Of a DNA stretch of 50,126 nucleotides, positions 16,801 to 25,158 are shown in pieces. Source of the DNA: JBGZFC01 sp964631255 (GTDB taxonomy: Bacteria > Bacteroidota > Bacteroidia > Bacteroidales > Dysgonomonadaceae); NCBI GenBank assembly GCA_964631255.1, contig CAZVWS010000009.1:1-50126 (forward strand), written 5' to 3'. Position 1 is the first letter of the stretch, and each line of letters starts with the position of its first letter. Under the pieces are notes generated by a model. It was not told where the DNA came from and did not search any database. It saw nothing but the letters and a program-made list of their open reading frames with translations. A program made the translations under genes and the position numbers.

Positions 16801-18319
16801 GGCGCATATCTGCAACGAGATTGAACTTGTTATCTTCTGTATTGGAAGAGACCACGCCCGAAATCTCGTTTCCTCGATACAAACCATCCACCAAAAGATG
16901 GTTATATTGGTATCCGTTGTACGTTACCGACCCAATATTTCCTTTCGCTTCCACCGAAATCGGTTTGTTTTTTTCAATTTTCAGATGGGCAAACGTGTTC
17001 AACGTTAAATCGTCTACGCCCGCTTTCTCTCCTATAACTTCGGCAACTTGCAGGTTTTCGGTTGCCAAATTTCCTTGCAAATCGATATTAGAAAAATTGT
17101 TTTGCATGCTCCCCACTCCATCGAAACTGAGTTTGCCGGGCTTGGTTGCTACCAACAAGTTTACATCGAAATGGTTTAGCTTGCCTTTTGCTTTCAAATT
17201 GAGATTCATATCTTGCAGTGCCACAACTTGCTCGGGCAAAACAAAAGTGGGCGACCCGATGCGGATGAGTGCTTGCAAATCGTCGGGATTTGTTTTCAGA
17301 TTCTCAATATTGATATTTAAATCGGAAGTGTTGTATTTATTGTAATCTGCCAATAATCCTTTGATATGAAAGGAAGTATTGTTTCCGTATTTGACAGATA
17401 AATTCTTCACATCCACTGCCGGAAGTTGTCCTTCCATTTCGGCTTCCAGCTCAAAAGGTTTGTTGAGATGCGAAAACCGGTCGGTAAAAATGGCAATATC
17501 TTGGGGTTGCGCCTTCGCGCTTTTCACGTTAAGTTCAAATTGTTTTGATTTGGTATCGAAAACGGCTTTGGGAATCTCGATTTGCGAATTATTGAATTGC
17601 AAATCAACCTTATCGCTCCACAGTTTGCTGTCTTTGCTTCGCACCATTGCCTGCAAATTGTCCACCAAAATGCCGGCATTATTCTCCCGAAAACTGAGCG
17701 AACGAACATCTGCCACCAAATTTTTCATATCCAACGAGGTTACATCGGCACGCAGATTGAAATCGGTTACGTGGAAATGCGAAGCATTAAACTTGCCCGG
17801 GGTTTCCGGCTTGGAGCGGATATTGTAGCGCAAATCGCCATTTTGGAGGCGAATGTTGCTCATGGCTATTGCCAGGGGATTGGTAGTAGGCTCTTTTATT
17901 TTTATCGAATCGGGAGCGAAAGCATCTATGATGAATTGGAAATTGAATGGAGTTTCGGGTGTTTCACGATACACGTTTGCCGTGAAATCGCTGATTGCAG
18001 CAGATTGGATGGTCAAATGATTTTTAAATAAATCGAGTACATTTACTTTCGCCGCAACTTCCCGGGCATACAACAGCGTATCTTTCTGTTGGTCCTCTAC
18101 ATATAAGCCATTTATTGTTACCGAATTGAATCCGCGAATCCGAAGTTTTTCGATAGATATTTCGGTATTCAACTTGGGTTTTAGTTTTTTCAATGCAAAT
18201 TGGGCTGCGTATTGTTGAACACGCGGCACAGTAAATGCAACGGCAAGCAACACATTCAAAAGGAGAATGCATGCAACTACTATTGCAAAAATTTTTATTA
18301 TTTTCTTTACGATTTTCAT
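13883..18319 (-). CDS. tamB: TamB: inner-membrane anchored translocation/assembly protein
   Basis: A 1478-residue protein: one N-terminal membrane anchor (IIKIFAIVVACILLLNVLLA), a very long AsmA/TamB-type beta-rich region with repeated LxxLxLxGxxxx strands, and a C-terminal DUF490/TamB domain (SSMISTDEQKITQFANLI, GNLGDNAFTNYAASALTRGLDALL). Such proteins form a periplasm-spanning hydrophobic groove linking to TamA/TamL. I start at ATG 18319 (MKIVKKIIKIF); the earlier in-frame TTG at 18340 overlaps a TAATATTG promoter-like box. It is first in the operon with tamL. Length is typical for Bacteroidetes TamB. Confidence 0.88.
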   Translation of the reverse strand: MKIVKKIIKIFAIVVACILLLNVLLAVAFTVPRVQQYAAQFALKKLKPKLNTEISIEKLRIRGFNSVTINGLYVEDQQKDTLLYAREVAAKVNVLDLFKNHLTIQSAAISDFTANVYRETPETPFNFQFIIDAFAPDSIKIKEPTTNPLAIAMSNIRLQNGDLRYNIRSKPETPGKFNASHFHVTDFNLRADVTSLDMKNLVADVRSLSFRENNAGILVDNLQAMVRSKDSKLWSDKVDLQFNNSQIEIPKAVFDTKSKQFELNVKSAKAQPQDIAIFTDRFSHLNKPFELEAEMEGQLPAVDVKNLSVKYGNNTSFHIKGLLADYNKYNTSDLNINIENLKTNPDDLQALIRIGSPTFVLPEQVVALQDMNLNLKAKGKLNHFDVNLLVATKPGKLSFDGVGSMQNNFSNIDLQGNLATENLQVAEVIGEKAGVDDLTLNTFAHLKIEKNKPISVEAKGNIGSVTYNGYQYNHLLVDGLYRGNEISGVVSSNTEDNKFNLVADMRLNNPMKMSVNGKIDKLFLPPLFTLKSWQNPYLVARVDANLEGENIDTMIGTVVIDSASLYDDNFIYNPGTINLEAKLDETTGDKKIKIESSVLDAEITGDYYFSTIGNEITNMLHNHLPTLIKPAKTVNSSVNNAFTFDLVLKNSEDLSYAFALPFINVEPGKLHGRVDMAETPSLQMNGHLPRVKVGENDIRETKFDLVSGTNSGIKFNANTYLVQENGHINARLNTLAANDSITNGVLFDLTNNDTHANGDMGISASFSRDEQEKLITNINIHPSNFWFNQELVTMPHSTILLEEDRINISDFSLLQDGMLLLGIDGIVSKKPEESIRVFFNDTELGNILTAINAPLLKGSINGAITINQALAEPQIQTQDLQIENLRTATDTLGTLSLDGNWDRARAGLNLDVNLIKNNINYMDVQGFVPIGKTNPLDVKVLINNLPLAWVQPFTAETFSRVSGSLNSNINLTGKLSESITKGWVGIDEGVMTVAFTNVTYTVSDTISIAPGSIGLDDLVIKDNNNHEAHLKVALTHRNFSGMEYQVNLNMDDFLLLNNEERTDLIAYGNLKLSGNLNIIGSSRGIFGNANLRNESRSNLTIEVPQTATAAKNSGVIYINKQQQYEDSLAFLRKKENVDGLNTRLSSGVPIKIQALLDINEMLEAGVLINPVTGDALEINGNGELRVIFDSQANPAVRVYGDYIAESGRFKYNFLNLKSINFKLKEGSTVTMVGNPMSTQFNISAYNEVNANLATLSETFATQMSNTRVPVHATLDIQGNLNRMNLQYGIELPDATDDIKQRLSSMISTDEQKITQFANLIATGNFYPAGGAPVGNLGDNAFTNYAASALTRGLDALLANALSDDWTISTNFETADGNFDTMRMGVDISKSFLDDRLRISSNLSYGDKSMMASQQAFMGEFELEYDINNWLMIRAYNRANKQYYNRAPTTQGVGLVINRDARKFKDLFKFSFRKKDNDE

Positions 18320-18337
18320 TAACCTGCTAAGAAAGTG

Positions 18338-18345
18338 CAATATTA
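18338..18345 (-). promoter_or_regulatory. Promoter-like -7 box of tamB-tamL
   Basis: The minus strand reads TAATATTG, one mismatch from TAnnTTTG, 18 bases before the chosen tamB ATG. The intergenic region 18320-18659 holds this, the divergent box at 18616-18623, and an A-rich low-complexity stretch with AGATAAAAG/GATTAGA-like words (18465-18530); I see no gene in it. Confidence 0.45.
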
Positions 18346-18615
18346 CAAAAAAATTTCCTCATCTCTCATATAATTATTGCTTTTATCCTATTATTTATAC
18401 CAAAAAAAGTTTTTGTCAATACTTCGTTTTTATCTGTTTAATTTTTTGGAATCAAGAGACAAGATGAAAAAACCAAGATAAAAGAAACATAGATAAAAGA
18501 GTTTTTGATTTGCGGGCGATTAGATTTTAAATGTCCTCGTAATTTTATATAAATGGTAAAAATGGAAAATCAACTATTTATAAAAAATATTTTGTTTGTT
18601 TTTAAAATAATTTAT

Positions 18616-18623
18616 TATCTTTG
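18616..18623 (+). promoter_or_regulatory. -7 promoter box of the T9SS-secreted protein gene
   Basis: TATCTTTG, perfect TAnnTTTG, 36 bases before the ATG at 18660. TTTGTTTG at 18591-18598 offers a -33 TTTG with 17- or 21-base spacing. Confidence 0.65.
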
Positions 18624-18659
18624 CCACTCATTAAAAATTTATTAATCAATTCATTATTT

Positions 18660-19745
18660 ATGAGAAAAATAATTTTACTCTCTATTTTGCTTTTTGCATC
18701 TTTCGTGTCTGTAGTCGGTCAAGACGGTCCTCCGGCAAATACTCCCCGCATCGATATGACTGTTGTAGAAAATGCCACGGTAACATTATCATTCATGGGC
18801 AAGCAACCCTCCACTCCTCTTTGGATTGAACACGCACCGGGACAGTACACCTATCATCAAATTGACAATGTAAACTGGTTGGCTTTTGAACAAGTAAAAG
18901 TAACCGGCACAGAATTAGTAATTCATGGCGACTTGATGGCTTTTGAATGCAAAAACAATCCTGACAAAATTTTAACTTTGGACGTGAGCAAATCTACCAA
19001 TTTACAGATTTTATGGGCAAACAACAACTTATCTATCCATACGTTGAAATTAAATCATAATATGGGCGGATTATACGTGATGAACAACTCCATCAGTGAG
19101 TTAGATGTAACACAATGTACAAATTTGCAATTTTTATATTGCGAAAACAACAAGTTGAGCCAACTGAATGTATCCAACAATCCTTACCTAAACCACTTGG
19201 TGTTTTTCAACAACAAAAACATGTCGCAAATCGATTTGAAAAACAACATCAATTTGTATGCAATTGCCATGTTTGGATGTAATTTTGATGCTTGCGCTTT
19301 GGATGATATGTACACCGATATACCTAATTTGCAAAACGATGACGTAGTGGGTACTATCTATTTGGTAGATCGCGACAACGGCAACCCCGGAGCGCTTACA
19401 AGCAAAACCGAAATTGCTAAAAGCAAATTTTGGGATGTGCAAGATTACAACAACGGAAGCCCAATCAACATAGTTGGAGACGGCACCGGTTGCGATGCTT
19501 CTTCAATCAGCGAAACAGACTATATCTCAATCTTGGTTTACCCGAATCCGGTAAAAGATATGCTGCAGGTTAGCATCCCCGAAATACGTAAACCCGAAAA
19601 AGTAAGCCTTATCAATATGGAAGGAAACGTTTTGTATAACACAGTAGTAACCGTTCCAAACTTCCAAGTAGATGTGTCTAAATTCAATAGTGGAGTTTAT
19701 ATTCTGCAAGTTGGAAACAACAAACGCAAAATCGTTATTGAATAA
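18660..19745 (+). CDS. Secreted leucine-rich-repeat-like protein with T9SS type A sorting domain
   Basis: A 361-residue protein. It has a Sec signal peptide (MRKIILLSILLFASFVSVVGQ), then irregular repeats resembling Bacteroidetes leucine-rich repeats (TNLQILWANNN, TNLQFLYCENNKLSQLNVSNN; residues ~110-220). The last ~75 residues are a T9SS type A C-terminal sorting domain: YPNPVKDMLQVS, then LINMEGNVLYN and FNSGVYILQVGNNKRKIVIE. Such proteins cross the outer membrane through the Por/type IX machinery and are usually anchored to the surface. The start is ATG 18660; an earlier in-frame TTG (18621) is inside the promoter box. Function of the repeat region is unknown; likely adhesion or binding. 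Confidence 0.82.
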   Translation: MRKIILLSILLFASFVSVVGQDGPPANTPRIDMTVVENATVTLSFMGKQPSTPLWIEHAPGQYTYHQIDNVNWLAFEQVKVTGTELVIHGDLMAFECKNNPDKILTLDVSKSTNLQILWANNNLSIHTLKLNHNMGGLYVMNNSISELDVTQCTNLQFLYCENNKLSQLNVSNNPYLNHLVFFNNKNMSQIDLKNNINLYAIAMFGCNFDACALDDMYTDIPNLQNDDVVGTIYLVDRDNGNPGALTSKTEIAKSKFWDVQDYNNGSPINIVGDGTGCDASSISETDYISILVYPNPVKDMLQVSIPEIRKPEKVSLINMEGNVLYNTVVTVPNFQVDVSKFNSGVYILQVGNNKRKIVIE

Positions 19746-19782
19746 ATACGCGAAGAGGCAAACGCTTTAAAATAACACAATA

Positions 19783-19832
19783 AAAAAACTCGTTCCGAAA
19801 TGATTTACTTCATCAAAGAACGAGTTTTTTTT
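19783..19832. terminator. Bidirectional terminator
   Basis: AAAAAACTCGTTC (19783-19795) pairs with GAACGAGTTTTTT (19818-19830), with T runs on both strands. It sits between the convergent T9SS protein gene and the GT2 gene and should end both transcripts. Confidence 0.85.
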
Positions 19833-19834
19833 GG

Positions 19835-20572
19835 TCAGAACAAATCCGATTTCATCAAGCCCCAGCGGCACAACCGATATTTTATTGAAACACCAAGCAC
19901 TCCCAACCCATATATGGTACTGCGTTTCAAATTGATGGAAGATGCTTCTTCAAAATATTTGGTTGGACAAGTCATCTCCCCAATTTCAAAACCGGCATAA
20001 AAAATTTGGGCAAGCATTTCGTTATCAAAAATAAAATCGTCCGAATTTTGGTTGAATTTTATCGACGAAAGCACTTCGGCAGAAAAAGCACGGTAACCGG
20101 TGTGGTATTCCGATAGTTTCTCGTTGAGTAATACATTCTGGAAAAACGTCAAAAACCTGTTGGCAACGTACTTAACGATGGGCATTCCACCTCTGATGGC
20201 ACCATTGCCCAAAATACGCGAAGCGAGTGCCACCGGATACACATCGTTGGCAATCATATAAGCCATCGACTGAATTAGTTTGGGCGTATATTGGTAATCG
20301 GGATGCACCATAATCACTATATCGGCGCCCAACTCCAACGCTTTGTTGTAACAAGTTTTTTGGTTGCCGCCATAGCCTTTGTTTTTTTCGTGTCTAATCA
20401 CGTGATTGATACCCAATTCGCGCGCCTTTTGCACCGTGTTGTCCTTGCTGAAATCGTCCGTAAGAATTACCTCATCCACTATTTCAAAAGGAATTTCCCG
20501 ATAGGTTTGCTCCAAAGTTTTTTCTGCATTATAAGCGGGCATCACAACTACAATTTTTTTTCCGTTAATCAT
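19835..20572 (-). CDS. Family 2 glycosyltransferase, polyprenyl-phosphate sugar synthase-like
   Basis: A 245-residue GT-A enzyme: KIVVVMPAYNAEKTL at the N-terminus, ILTDDFSKDNT (residues ~36-46), NKGYGGNQKTCY and VMVHPDYQY-like DxD region (HPDYQY near residue 95). No membrane helix, so probably peripheral at the inner membrane. The arrangement resembles dolichol/undecaprenyl-phosphate sugar synthases. Its start is 12 bases after the stop of the GT83-type membrane transferase, so the two form an operon. I infer that it makes the lipid-linked sugar donor used by its neighbour, but this is not proven by sequence; it may act in a separate glycan pathway. Confidence 0.75.
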   Translation of the reverse strand: MINGKKIVVVMPAYNAEKTLEQTYREIPFEIVDEVILTDDFSKDNTVQKARELGINHVIRHEKNKGYGGNQKTCYNKALELGADIVIMVHPDYQYTPKLIQSMAYMIANDVYPVALASRILGNGAIRGGMPIVKYVANRFLTFFQNVLLNEKLSEYHTGYRAFSAEVLSSIKFNQNSDDFIFDNEMLAQIFYAGFEIGEMTCPTKYFEEASSINLKRSTIYGLGVLGVSIKYRLCRWGLMKSDLF

Positions 20573-20584
20573 TTCTCTGCTTTT

Positions 20585-22246
20585 TTATTTTTGGTGTAAA
20601 TCGGGGTATCGAGCGTAAAAGATAAATCCGTTTTTCTCGTAAAGTTTGACCGGATTGTTCGTTTCGCGTACAAAATCGGACTCTTCTGTTCGTTGCTTTT
20701 TCAGCACAAAATAGGCCGGTTTTTGTATTTTGCCTTGTTGTAAAAATGTTTTATCGGCATTTGTATTTTGGGGTTGTCTGTCGCTGTAAAAATAGTGCGC
20801 ATAACTTTTGTGAATGGGATAGATATAGCAATCTTCGCCACGTTTGCTTTTGTAAAATTCGATAGCCGCGTGCTGACTATATTGCTCAATTCCTGCCGTG
20901 ATGTGATACATACCCAAATAGATGAACAGCAATGAACCCACAAACAGACTTATCAACGCCGAAACTGCATTCTTCTTGTATGAAAAGGCAAAATAAAGAA
21001 CCGAAACGATGAGCAAAAGTCCAATTATCCACTCAAAACCTTTCCAATTGCCCGATGCTTGCAAGTTTCCTCTGGCAAATTCATCTTGAATGAGTGGAAT
21101 GAGTTTCTGTTTGAATGAATCGATAAACGGAACCATGCCGGCAGCCAACCCGATAATTGTGCCGATAACGGCAGTTAAGACGAAAGCCCATTTGGGCGGT
21201 TTTATCTTGTTCGTGAGCCATTTATCTACATACCAAGCTGCCAAAAACGTTATGGGGAAATAGCACATGGACGAGTAATGCACAATTTTTGTTCGCACCA
21301 CGGTAAATAATATTAGAACCACCCACAGAGTAATCATCATCCAACGGAAAAAATGTGCCATCAGCAAACTGTTTTCGTTTTGAAGAATATTTTTACGAAA
21401 GGTGAGCATCGCGAAAATGGATGTCGGGAAAACCCCGAAAAACAGAATCACGAAATGATAACCCGGGAAACCGGCATGACCGGCATCTTGCGTTTGAAAA
21501 AGACGAATCTGGTAAACAATAAAATCTTGGATGATAGAAAAATTGCCGGTTGCGATTTGCAAAATAGACCAAAATCCGCCTACCACGGCAAAAACCGCCA
21601 AAAAAACAACCACATGCAACCATTTGAACGAAGGAAGTCGCAATCGCTGCAATAGAAGCCACACCACAAAACAGAGCCCAAAAATCAGAAATCCAACCGG
21701 ACCTTTGGTCAATGTTGCCAACCCGATAAAAAATGCCGACAACACCTCTTGTAAATACCTGTTGCCCTTGTTTTGTGGCGATGAATATTGTGTAATATAG
21801 TAGATTGCCAAGAAAATAAACAGATTGAACCATGGATCGATAATCCCCGATTTGAAATAAAAAAACGGTAAAAACGAAACTAAGTAACAAGCACTCCACA
21901 ATAGTCCGAAATAGCTATCTTTCAGTTTTTTACCAATAAAAAACAGCACCAAAAGCGTGGCAATTCCGGCTATGGCATTGGGAAATCGGGCAGCAAACTC
22001 GTTCACACCAAACACTTTCATCGATAAGGCTTGTAGCCAAATAAAAAATGGTGGTTTTTCCCAAAATGTTTCAAAATTGACCTGTACATTCAGGTAATCG
22101 CCCGTGATAAGCATCTCGCGAGCCGATTCGGCAAAGTTTATCTCATCCCAATCAAACAGATGTACCCTTCCTATGCCGGTAACAAAAAGCAGTGCACCAA
22201 CTACAATAATGAGGAACGAAATAAGTAACTGACGATTTGGTTTCAT
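20585..22246 (-). CDS. ArnT/PMT-like (GT83) membrane glycosyltransferase
   Basis: A 553-residue inner-membrane protein with about 10-12 hydrophobic segments in the first 440 residues and a C-terminal periplasmic portion. Near the N-terminus LFDWDEINFAESAREML (Asp32, Asp34, Glu35) is the acidic loop of ArnT/PMT-type GT-C transferases, and NFETFWEKPPFFIW follows. Such enzymes move a sugar from a polyprenyl phosphate to lipid A or another surface acceptor on the periplasmic face. Start at ATG 22246; the longer frame begins with a TTG. Paired with the downstream GT2. Could change lipid A charge or glycosylate proteins; acceptor unknown. Confidence 0.8.
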   Translation of the reverse strand: MKPNRQLLISFLIIVVGALLFVTGIGRVHLFDWDEINFAESAREMLITGDYLNVQVNFETFWEKPPFFIWLQALSMKVFGVNEFAARFPNAIAGIATLLVLFFIGKKLKDSYFGLLWSACYLVSFLPFFYFKSGIIDPWFNLFIFLAIYYITQYSSPQNKGNRYLQEVLSAFFIGLATLTKGPVGFLIFGLCFVVWLLLQRLRLPSFKWLHVVVFLAVFAVVGGFWSILQIATGNFSIIQDFIVYQIRLFQTQDAGHAGFPGYHFVILFFGVFPTSIFAMLTFRKNILQNENSLLMAHFFRWMMITLWVVLILFTVVRTKIVHYSSMCYFPITFLAAWYVDKWLTNKIKPPKWAFVLTAVIGTIIGLAAGMVPFIDSFKQKLIPLIQDEFARGNLQASGNWKGFEWIIGLLLIVSVLYFAFSYKKNAVSALISLFVGSLLFIYLGMYHITAGIEQYSQHAAIEFYKSKRGEDCYIYPIHKSYAHYFYSDRQPQNTNADKTFLQQGKIQKPAYFVLKKQRTEESDFVRETNNPVKLYEKNGFIFYARYPDLHQK

Positions 22247-22306
22247 ATAAAAAAAACAGTTCTGTCCCGACACTTTCGTGTTCAACCCGGGCAATCTCTA
22301 CAAACT

Positions 22307-22353
22307 TACCGCTTCATCCAATTTTTTTGTATGTAAAAACGGATGAAGCGGTA
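22307..22353. repeat. Strong inverted repeat (possible terminator) between convergent-end genes
   Basis: A 13-base perfect stem, TACCGCTTCATCC (22307-22319) with GGATGAAGCGGTA (22341-22353). The T run is in the loop rather than after the stem, so it is not a classical terminator, but it sits 30 bases after the methionine gamma-lyase stop and likely ends or protects its transcript. Confidence 0.6.
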
Positions 22354-22382
22354 TTGAAAAAAATAATTATTATGAAAAAAAA

Positions 22383-23579
22383 TTACAATTTATCCAAAGC
22401 TTGACGCAAGTCGGCAATAATATCATCGGCATTTTCTAAACCTACCGATATACGAATAAGTCCTTCGCTAATATCGCTTGCTGCACGCTCTTCGGGTGTG
22501 TAGGGCGAATGCGTCATACTTGCCGGGTGCTGAATCAATGTTTCGGCATCGCCAAGACTTACCGAAATTACAATCATTTTCAAATTGTTGAGCAGTTTTT
22601 TTCCGGCTTCAATTCCGCCTTTCAGCTCAAAAGAAATCATACCACCGGGTAGAGACATTTGCGACTTGGCCAACTCATATTGCGGGAAAGATGCCAATCC
22701 TGGAAACTGTACCGATTCCACATTGGTATGACTTTCCAAAAATTCTGCTACTTTTTGTGCATTGGCACAATGTTTTTCCATGCGAATTTCGAGCGTTTTC
22801 AAACCACGACTGATAAGGAAAGCATCAAACGGGCTCATGCTGGCACCGGTCAAATCTTTGATACCCAACAAGCGAACACTGTCGATATACTCTTTTTTTC
22901 CCACAACAAATCCGGCAATCACATCGCCATGACCGTTCAGGTATTTTGTTGCCGAGTGCACCACAACATCTGCTCCGAAATCCAACGGGCGAGTTATATA
23001 TGGTGTAGAATAGGTATTGTCAACCATCAACTTACAATCTTCATGCTCGTGGCAAATATCGGCAATGGCACGAATATCGCAAATATACATATTGGGGTTG
23101 GCAGGAGTTTCTACATACACCAATTTTGTATTGGGACGAATGGCTTTGCGCACGTTTTCCACATCACGTGTATCTACAAAAGTTACCTCCACACCATAGC
23201 GAGCCAAACCGTGGCTCAAAAAGGCGTAGGTGCATCCATACAATGTTTTGGAAGCTACAATGTGGTCGCCTTGTTTCACGCAAACCCAAATTGCCGAAGA
23301 GATGGCTCCAATGCCCGAAGCCGACGAAACACACGCCTCTCCACCTTCCAACAAGGCAACTTTTTCTTCTGCCATGGTGCAAGTTGGATTTCCAAGACGG
23401 GTGTATATATAACCTTCTTCTTCCAAAGCAAATCGGCGTCCACCTTGCTCGGCAGATTCAAATGCGAAAGTAGAAGTTTGATAAATTGGAGCGCAAAGAG
23501 CACCAAAACTGTTGGGTTGATGACCACCGTGGATTGCTTTGGTTGCAAACCCCGATTCTTTTAAATAATTGTTATTCAT
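22383..23579 (-). CDS. megL: L-methionine gamma-lyase
   Basis: A 398-residue PLP enzyme of the Cys/Met metabolism family. It has Tyr59 and Arg61 in GYIYTRLGNPT, Tyr114 and the diagnostic Cys116 in TLYGCTYAF, and the PLP Lys212 in SATKYLNGHGD. Cys116 is characteristic of methionine gamma-lyase, whereas cystathionine lyases have other residues there. The reaction breaks methionine into methanethiol, 2-oxobutyrate and ammonia; homocysteine is also a substrate in the family. The gene is alone, divergent from glyA, with its own -7 box. Together with tpl it suggests amino-acid fermentation with volatile products. Confidence 0.9.
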   Translation of the reverse strand: MNNNYLKESGFATKAIHGGHQPNSFGALCAPIYQTSTFAFESAEQGGRRFALEEEGYIYTRLGNPTCTMAEEKVALLEGGEACVSSASGIGAISSAIWVCVKQGDHIVASKTLYGCTYAFLSHGLARYGVEVTFVDTRDVENVRKAIRPNTKLVYVETPANPNMYICDIRAIADICHEHEDCKLMVDNTYSTPYITRPLDFGADVVVHSATKYLNGHGDVIAGFVVGKKEYIDSVRLLGIKDLTGASMSPFDAFLISRGLKTLEIRMEKHCANAQKVAEFLESHTNVESVQFPGLASFPQYELAKSQMSLPGGMISFELKGGIEAGKKLLNNLKMIVISVSLGDAETLIQHPASMTHSPYTPEERAASDISEGLIRISVGLENADDIIADLRQALDKL

Positions 23580-23617
23580 ACTAATAATGATTGAAAATCA
23601 GATTTGTTAATTTCGTG

Positions 23618-23625
23618 CAAAGGTA
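23618..23625 (-). promoter_or_regulatory. -7 promoter box of methionine gamma-lyase
   Basis: The minus strand reads TACCTTTG, perfect TAnnTTTG, 38 bases before the ATG. No TTTG at the -33 spacing. Confidence 0.6.
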
Positions 23626-23690
23626 ACAAAAGTTTATTGTTTTTGGATAGAATAAATCGTGTTTTTCTTCTTATAATGAACAAAGTTTAC

Positions 23691-23698
23691 TATATTTG
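23691..23698 (+). promoter_or_regulatory. -7 promoter box of glyA
   Basis: TATATTTG, perfect TAnnTTTG, 33 bases before the glyA ATG at 23732. It covers an in-frame TTG (23696) that would otherwise extend the gene. Confidence 0.65.
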
Positions 23699-23731
23699 CA
23701 ATTAATTATACATTCTAAACTTAAGATAGAG

Positions 23732-25012
23732 ATGAAAAGAGACACACAGATTTTCGATATCATCGAAAAAGAACGTCAAAGACAGCTAAAAGGCATCGAA
23801 CTAATTGCTTCTGAAAACTTTGTAAGCGAGCAAGTTATGCAAGCTATGGGCTCGGTATTAACTAACAAATATGCCGAAGGATATCCCGGCAAACGCTATT
23901 ACGGCGGTTGTGAAATGGTAGATTTGAGCGAAAATTTGGCAATAGACCGTTTGAAACAGCTTTTTGGTGCCGAGTGGGCAAATGTACAGCCACACTCGGG
24001 CGCACAAGCAAATGCTGCAGTTTTTCTCGCTTGCCTGAAAGCCGGCGATAAATTCATGGGACTTAACTTATCGCATGGTGGACACCTTTCGCACGGTTCG
24101 CCGGTAAATTTCTCCGGAATCATGTTCCAACCGATAGAATATAACGTGAGAGAGGAAGACCAACGTGTCGATTACGACCAATTGGAAAGCGTGGCACGTG
24201 CCGAACGCCCCAAACTCATCATTGCCGGAGCATCGGCTTACTCACGCGAGTGGGATTACGCGCGCATCCGCAAAGTTGCCGACGAAATTGGTGCAATCTT
24301 CTTGGTAGATATGGCACACCCCGCGGGAATGATTGCAGCCGGATTGTTGGACAACCCGCTCAAATACGCGCACATCGTTACATCTACAACCCACAAAACC
24401 CTACGCGGACCACGCGGTGGAGTTATCTTGATGGGCAAAGATTTTGAAAATCCATGGGGATTGAAAACTCCGAAGGGCGAAGTTAAAAAGATGTCAGCTC
24501 TGCTCGACTCGGCAGTATTCCCCGGCATGCAAGGCGGACCACTGGAGCACGTAATTGCAGCAAAAGCCGTTGCCTTTGGCGAAGCGTTGGATAGCTCTTG
24601 GAAAACATACCAAACGCAAGTTAAAACAAACGCTGCCACCATGGCAAAAGCATTTATGGACAAAGGCTACAAAGTAGTATCGGGTGGCACAGACAACCAC
24701 ATCGTGTTGGTAGATTTGCGTACCAAATTCCCCGACCTAACCGGAAAAGTTGCCGAAAAAGTATTGGTTGAAGCAGACATAACCACCAACAAAAACATGG
24801 TGCCGTTTGACAGCCGCAGCCCGTTTCAAACTTCGGGATTACGCTTCGGAACACCCGCAATCACCACTCGCGGAGCGAAAGAGGATTTCATGGGCGATAT
24901 CGTGGAAATGATTGACACTGTACTTGCCAATGTAGATAATCAACAAACCATCAGTGCCGTTCGCCAAAAAGTGAACGAATCTATGGCTAAATATCCATTG
25001 TTTGCTTGGTAA
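23732..25012 (+). CDS. glyA: Serine hydroxymethyltransferase
   Basis: A 426-residue cytosolic PLP enzyme converting serine plus tetrahydrofolate to glycine plus 5,10-methylene-tetrahydrofolate. Motifs: IELIASENFVS (residue ~22-32), YAEGYPGKRYYGG, VQPHSGAQAN, VDMAHPAG and the PLP lysine Lys222 in TSTTHKTLRGPRGG. Length fits the family. Start is ATG 23732 (MKRDTQIF), since the 12-residue extension begins at a TTG inside the promoter. It has its own promoter and a strong terminator. It links to fhs (33764-35431) in one-carbon metabolism, though not in one operon. Confidence 0.95.
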   Translation: MKRDTQIFDIIEKERQRQLKGIELIASENFVSEQVMQAMGSVLTNKYAEGYPGKRYYGGCEMVDLSENLAIDRLKQLFGAEWANVQPHSGAQANAAVFLACLKAGDKFMGLNLSHGGHLSHGSPVNFSGIMFQPIEYNVREEDQRVDYDQLESVARAERPKLIIAGASAYSREWDYARIRKVADEIGAIFLVDMAHPAGMIAAGLLDNPLKYAHIVTSTTHKTLRGPRGGVILMGKDFENPWGLKTPKGEVKKMSALLDSAVFPGMQGGPLEHVIAAKAVAFGEALDSSWKTYQTQVKTNAATMAKAFMDKGYKVVSGGTDNHIVLVDLRTKFPDLTGKVAEKVLVEADITTNKNMVPFDSRSPFQTSGLRFGTPAITTRGAKEDFMGDIVEMIDTVLANVDNQQTISAVRQKVNESMAKYPLFAW

Positions 25013-25034
25013 GAAGCTGTTGAATAAAATAGAT

Positions 25035-25073
25035 AAAAAAGATGAGAGGTTTCGTAATTTCTCATCTTTTTTT
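25035..25073 (+). terminator. Intrinsic terminator of glyA
   Basis: AAAAAAGATGAGA (25035-25047) pairs with TCTCATCTTTTTT, ending in a T run, 22 bases after the glyA stop. A long open frame starting at 25042 begins within this hairpin, so that start is not real. Confidence 0.85.
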
Positions 25074-25158
25074 GTTTAATTCTTTTTCTCTTTTTAATTG
25101 CTACCTTTTGCACCCGGAAATTTTCCCCGTTAATAAGTTAAGCAATTTAAATTATTTT

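Noticed and set aside
16662..17345. 227-codon frame antisense to tamB
   Set aside because: Low-quality composition and entirely within a clear, conserved-looking tamB frame.
21393..21899. 168-codon frame within the GT83 gene
   Set aside because: Same-strand out-of-frame shadow of a membrane protein gene.
23580..23731. Glycine or SAM riboswitch between the methionine lyase and glyA genes
   Set aside because: The intergenic region is short and filled by two -7 boxes; no paired aptamer-like helices are visible.
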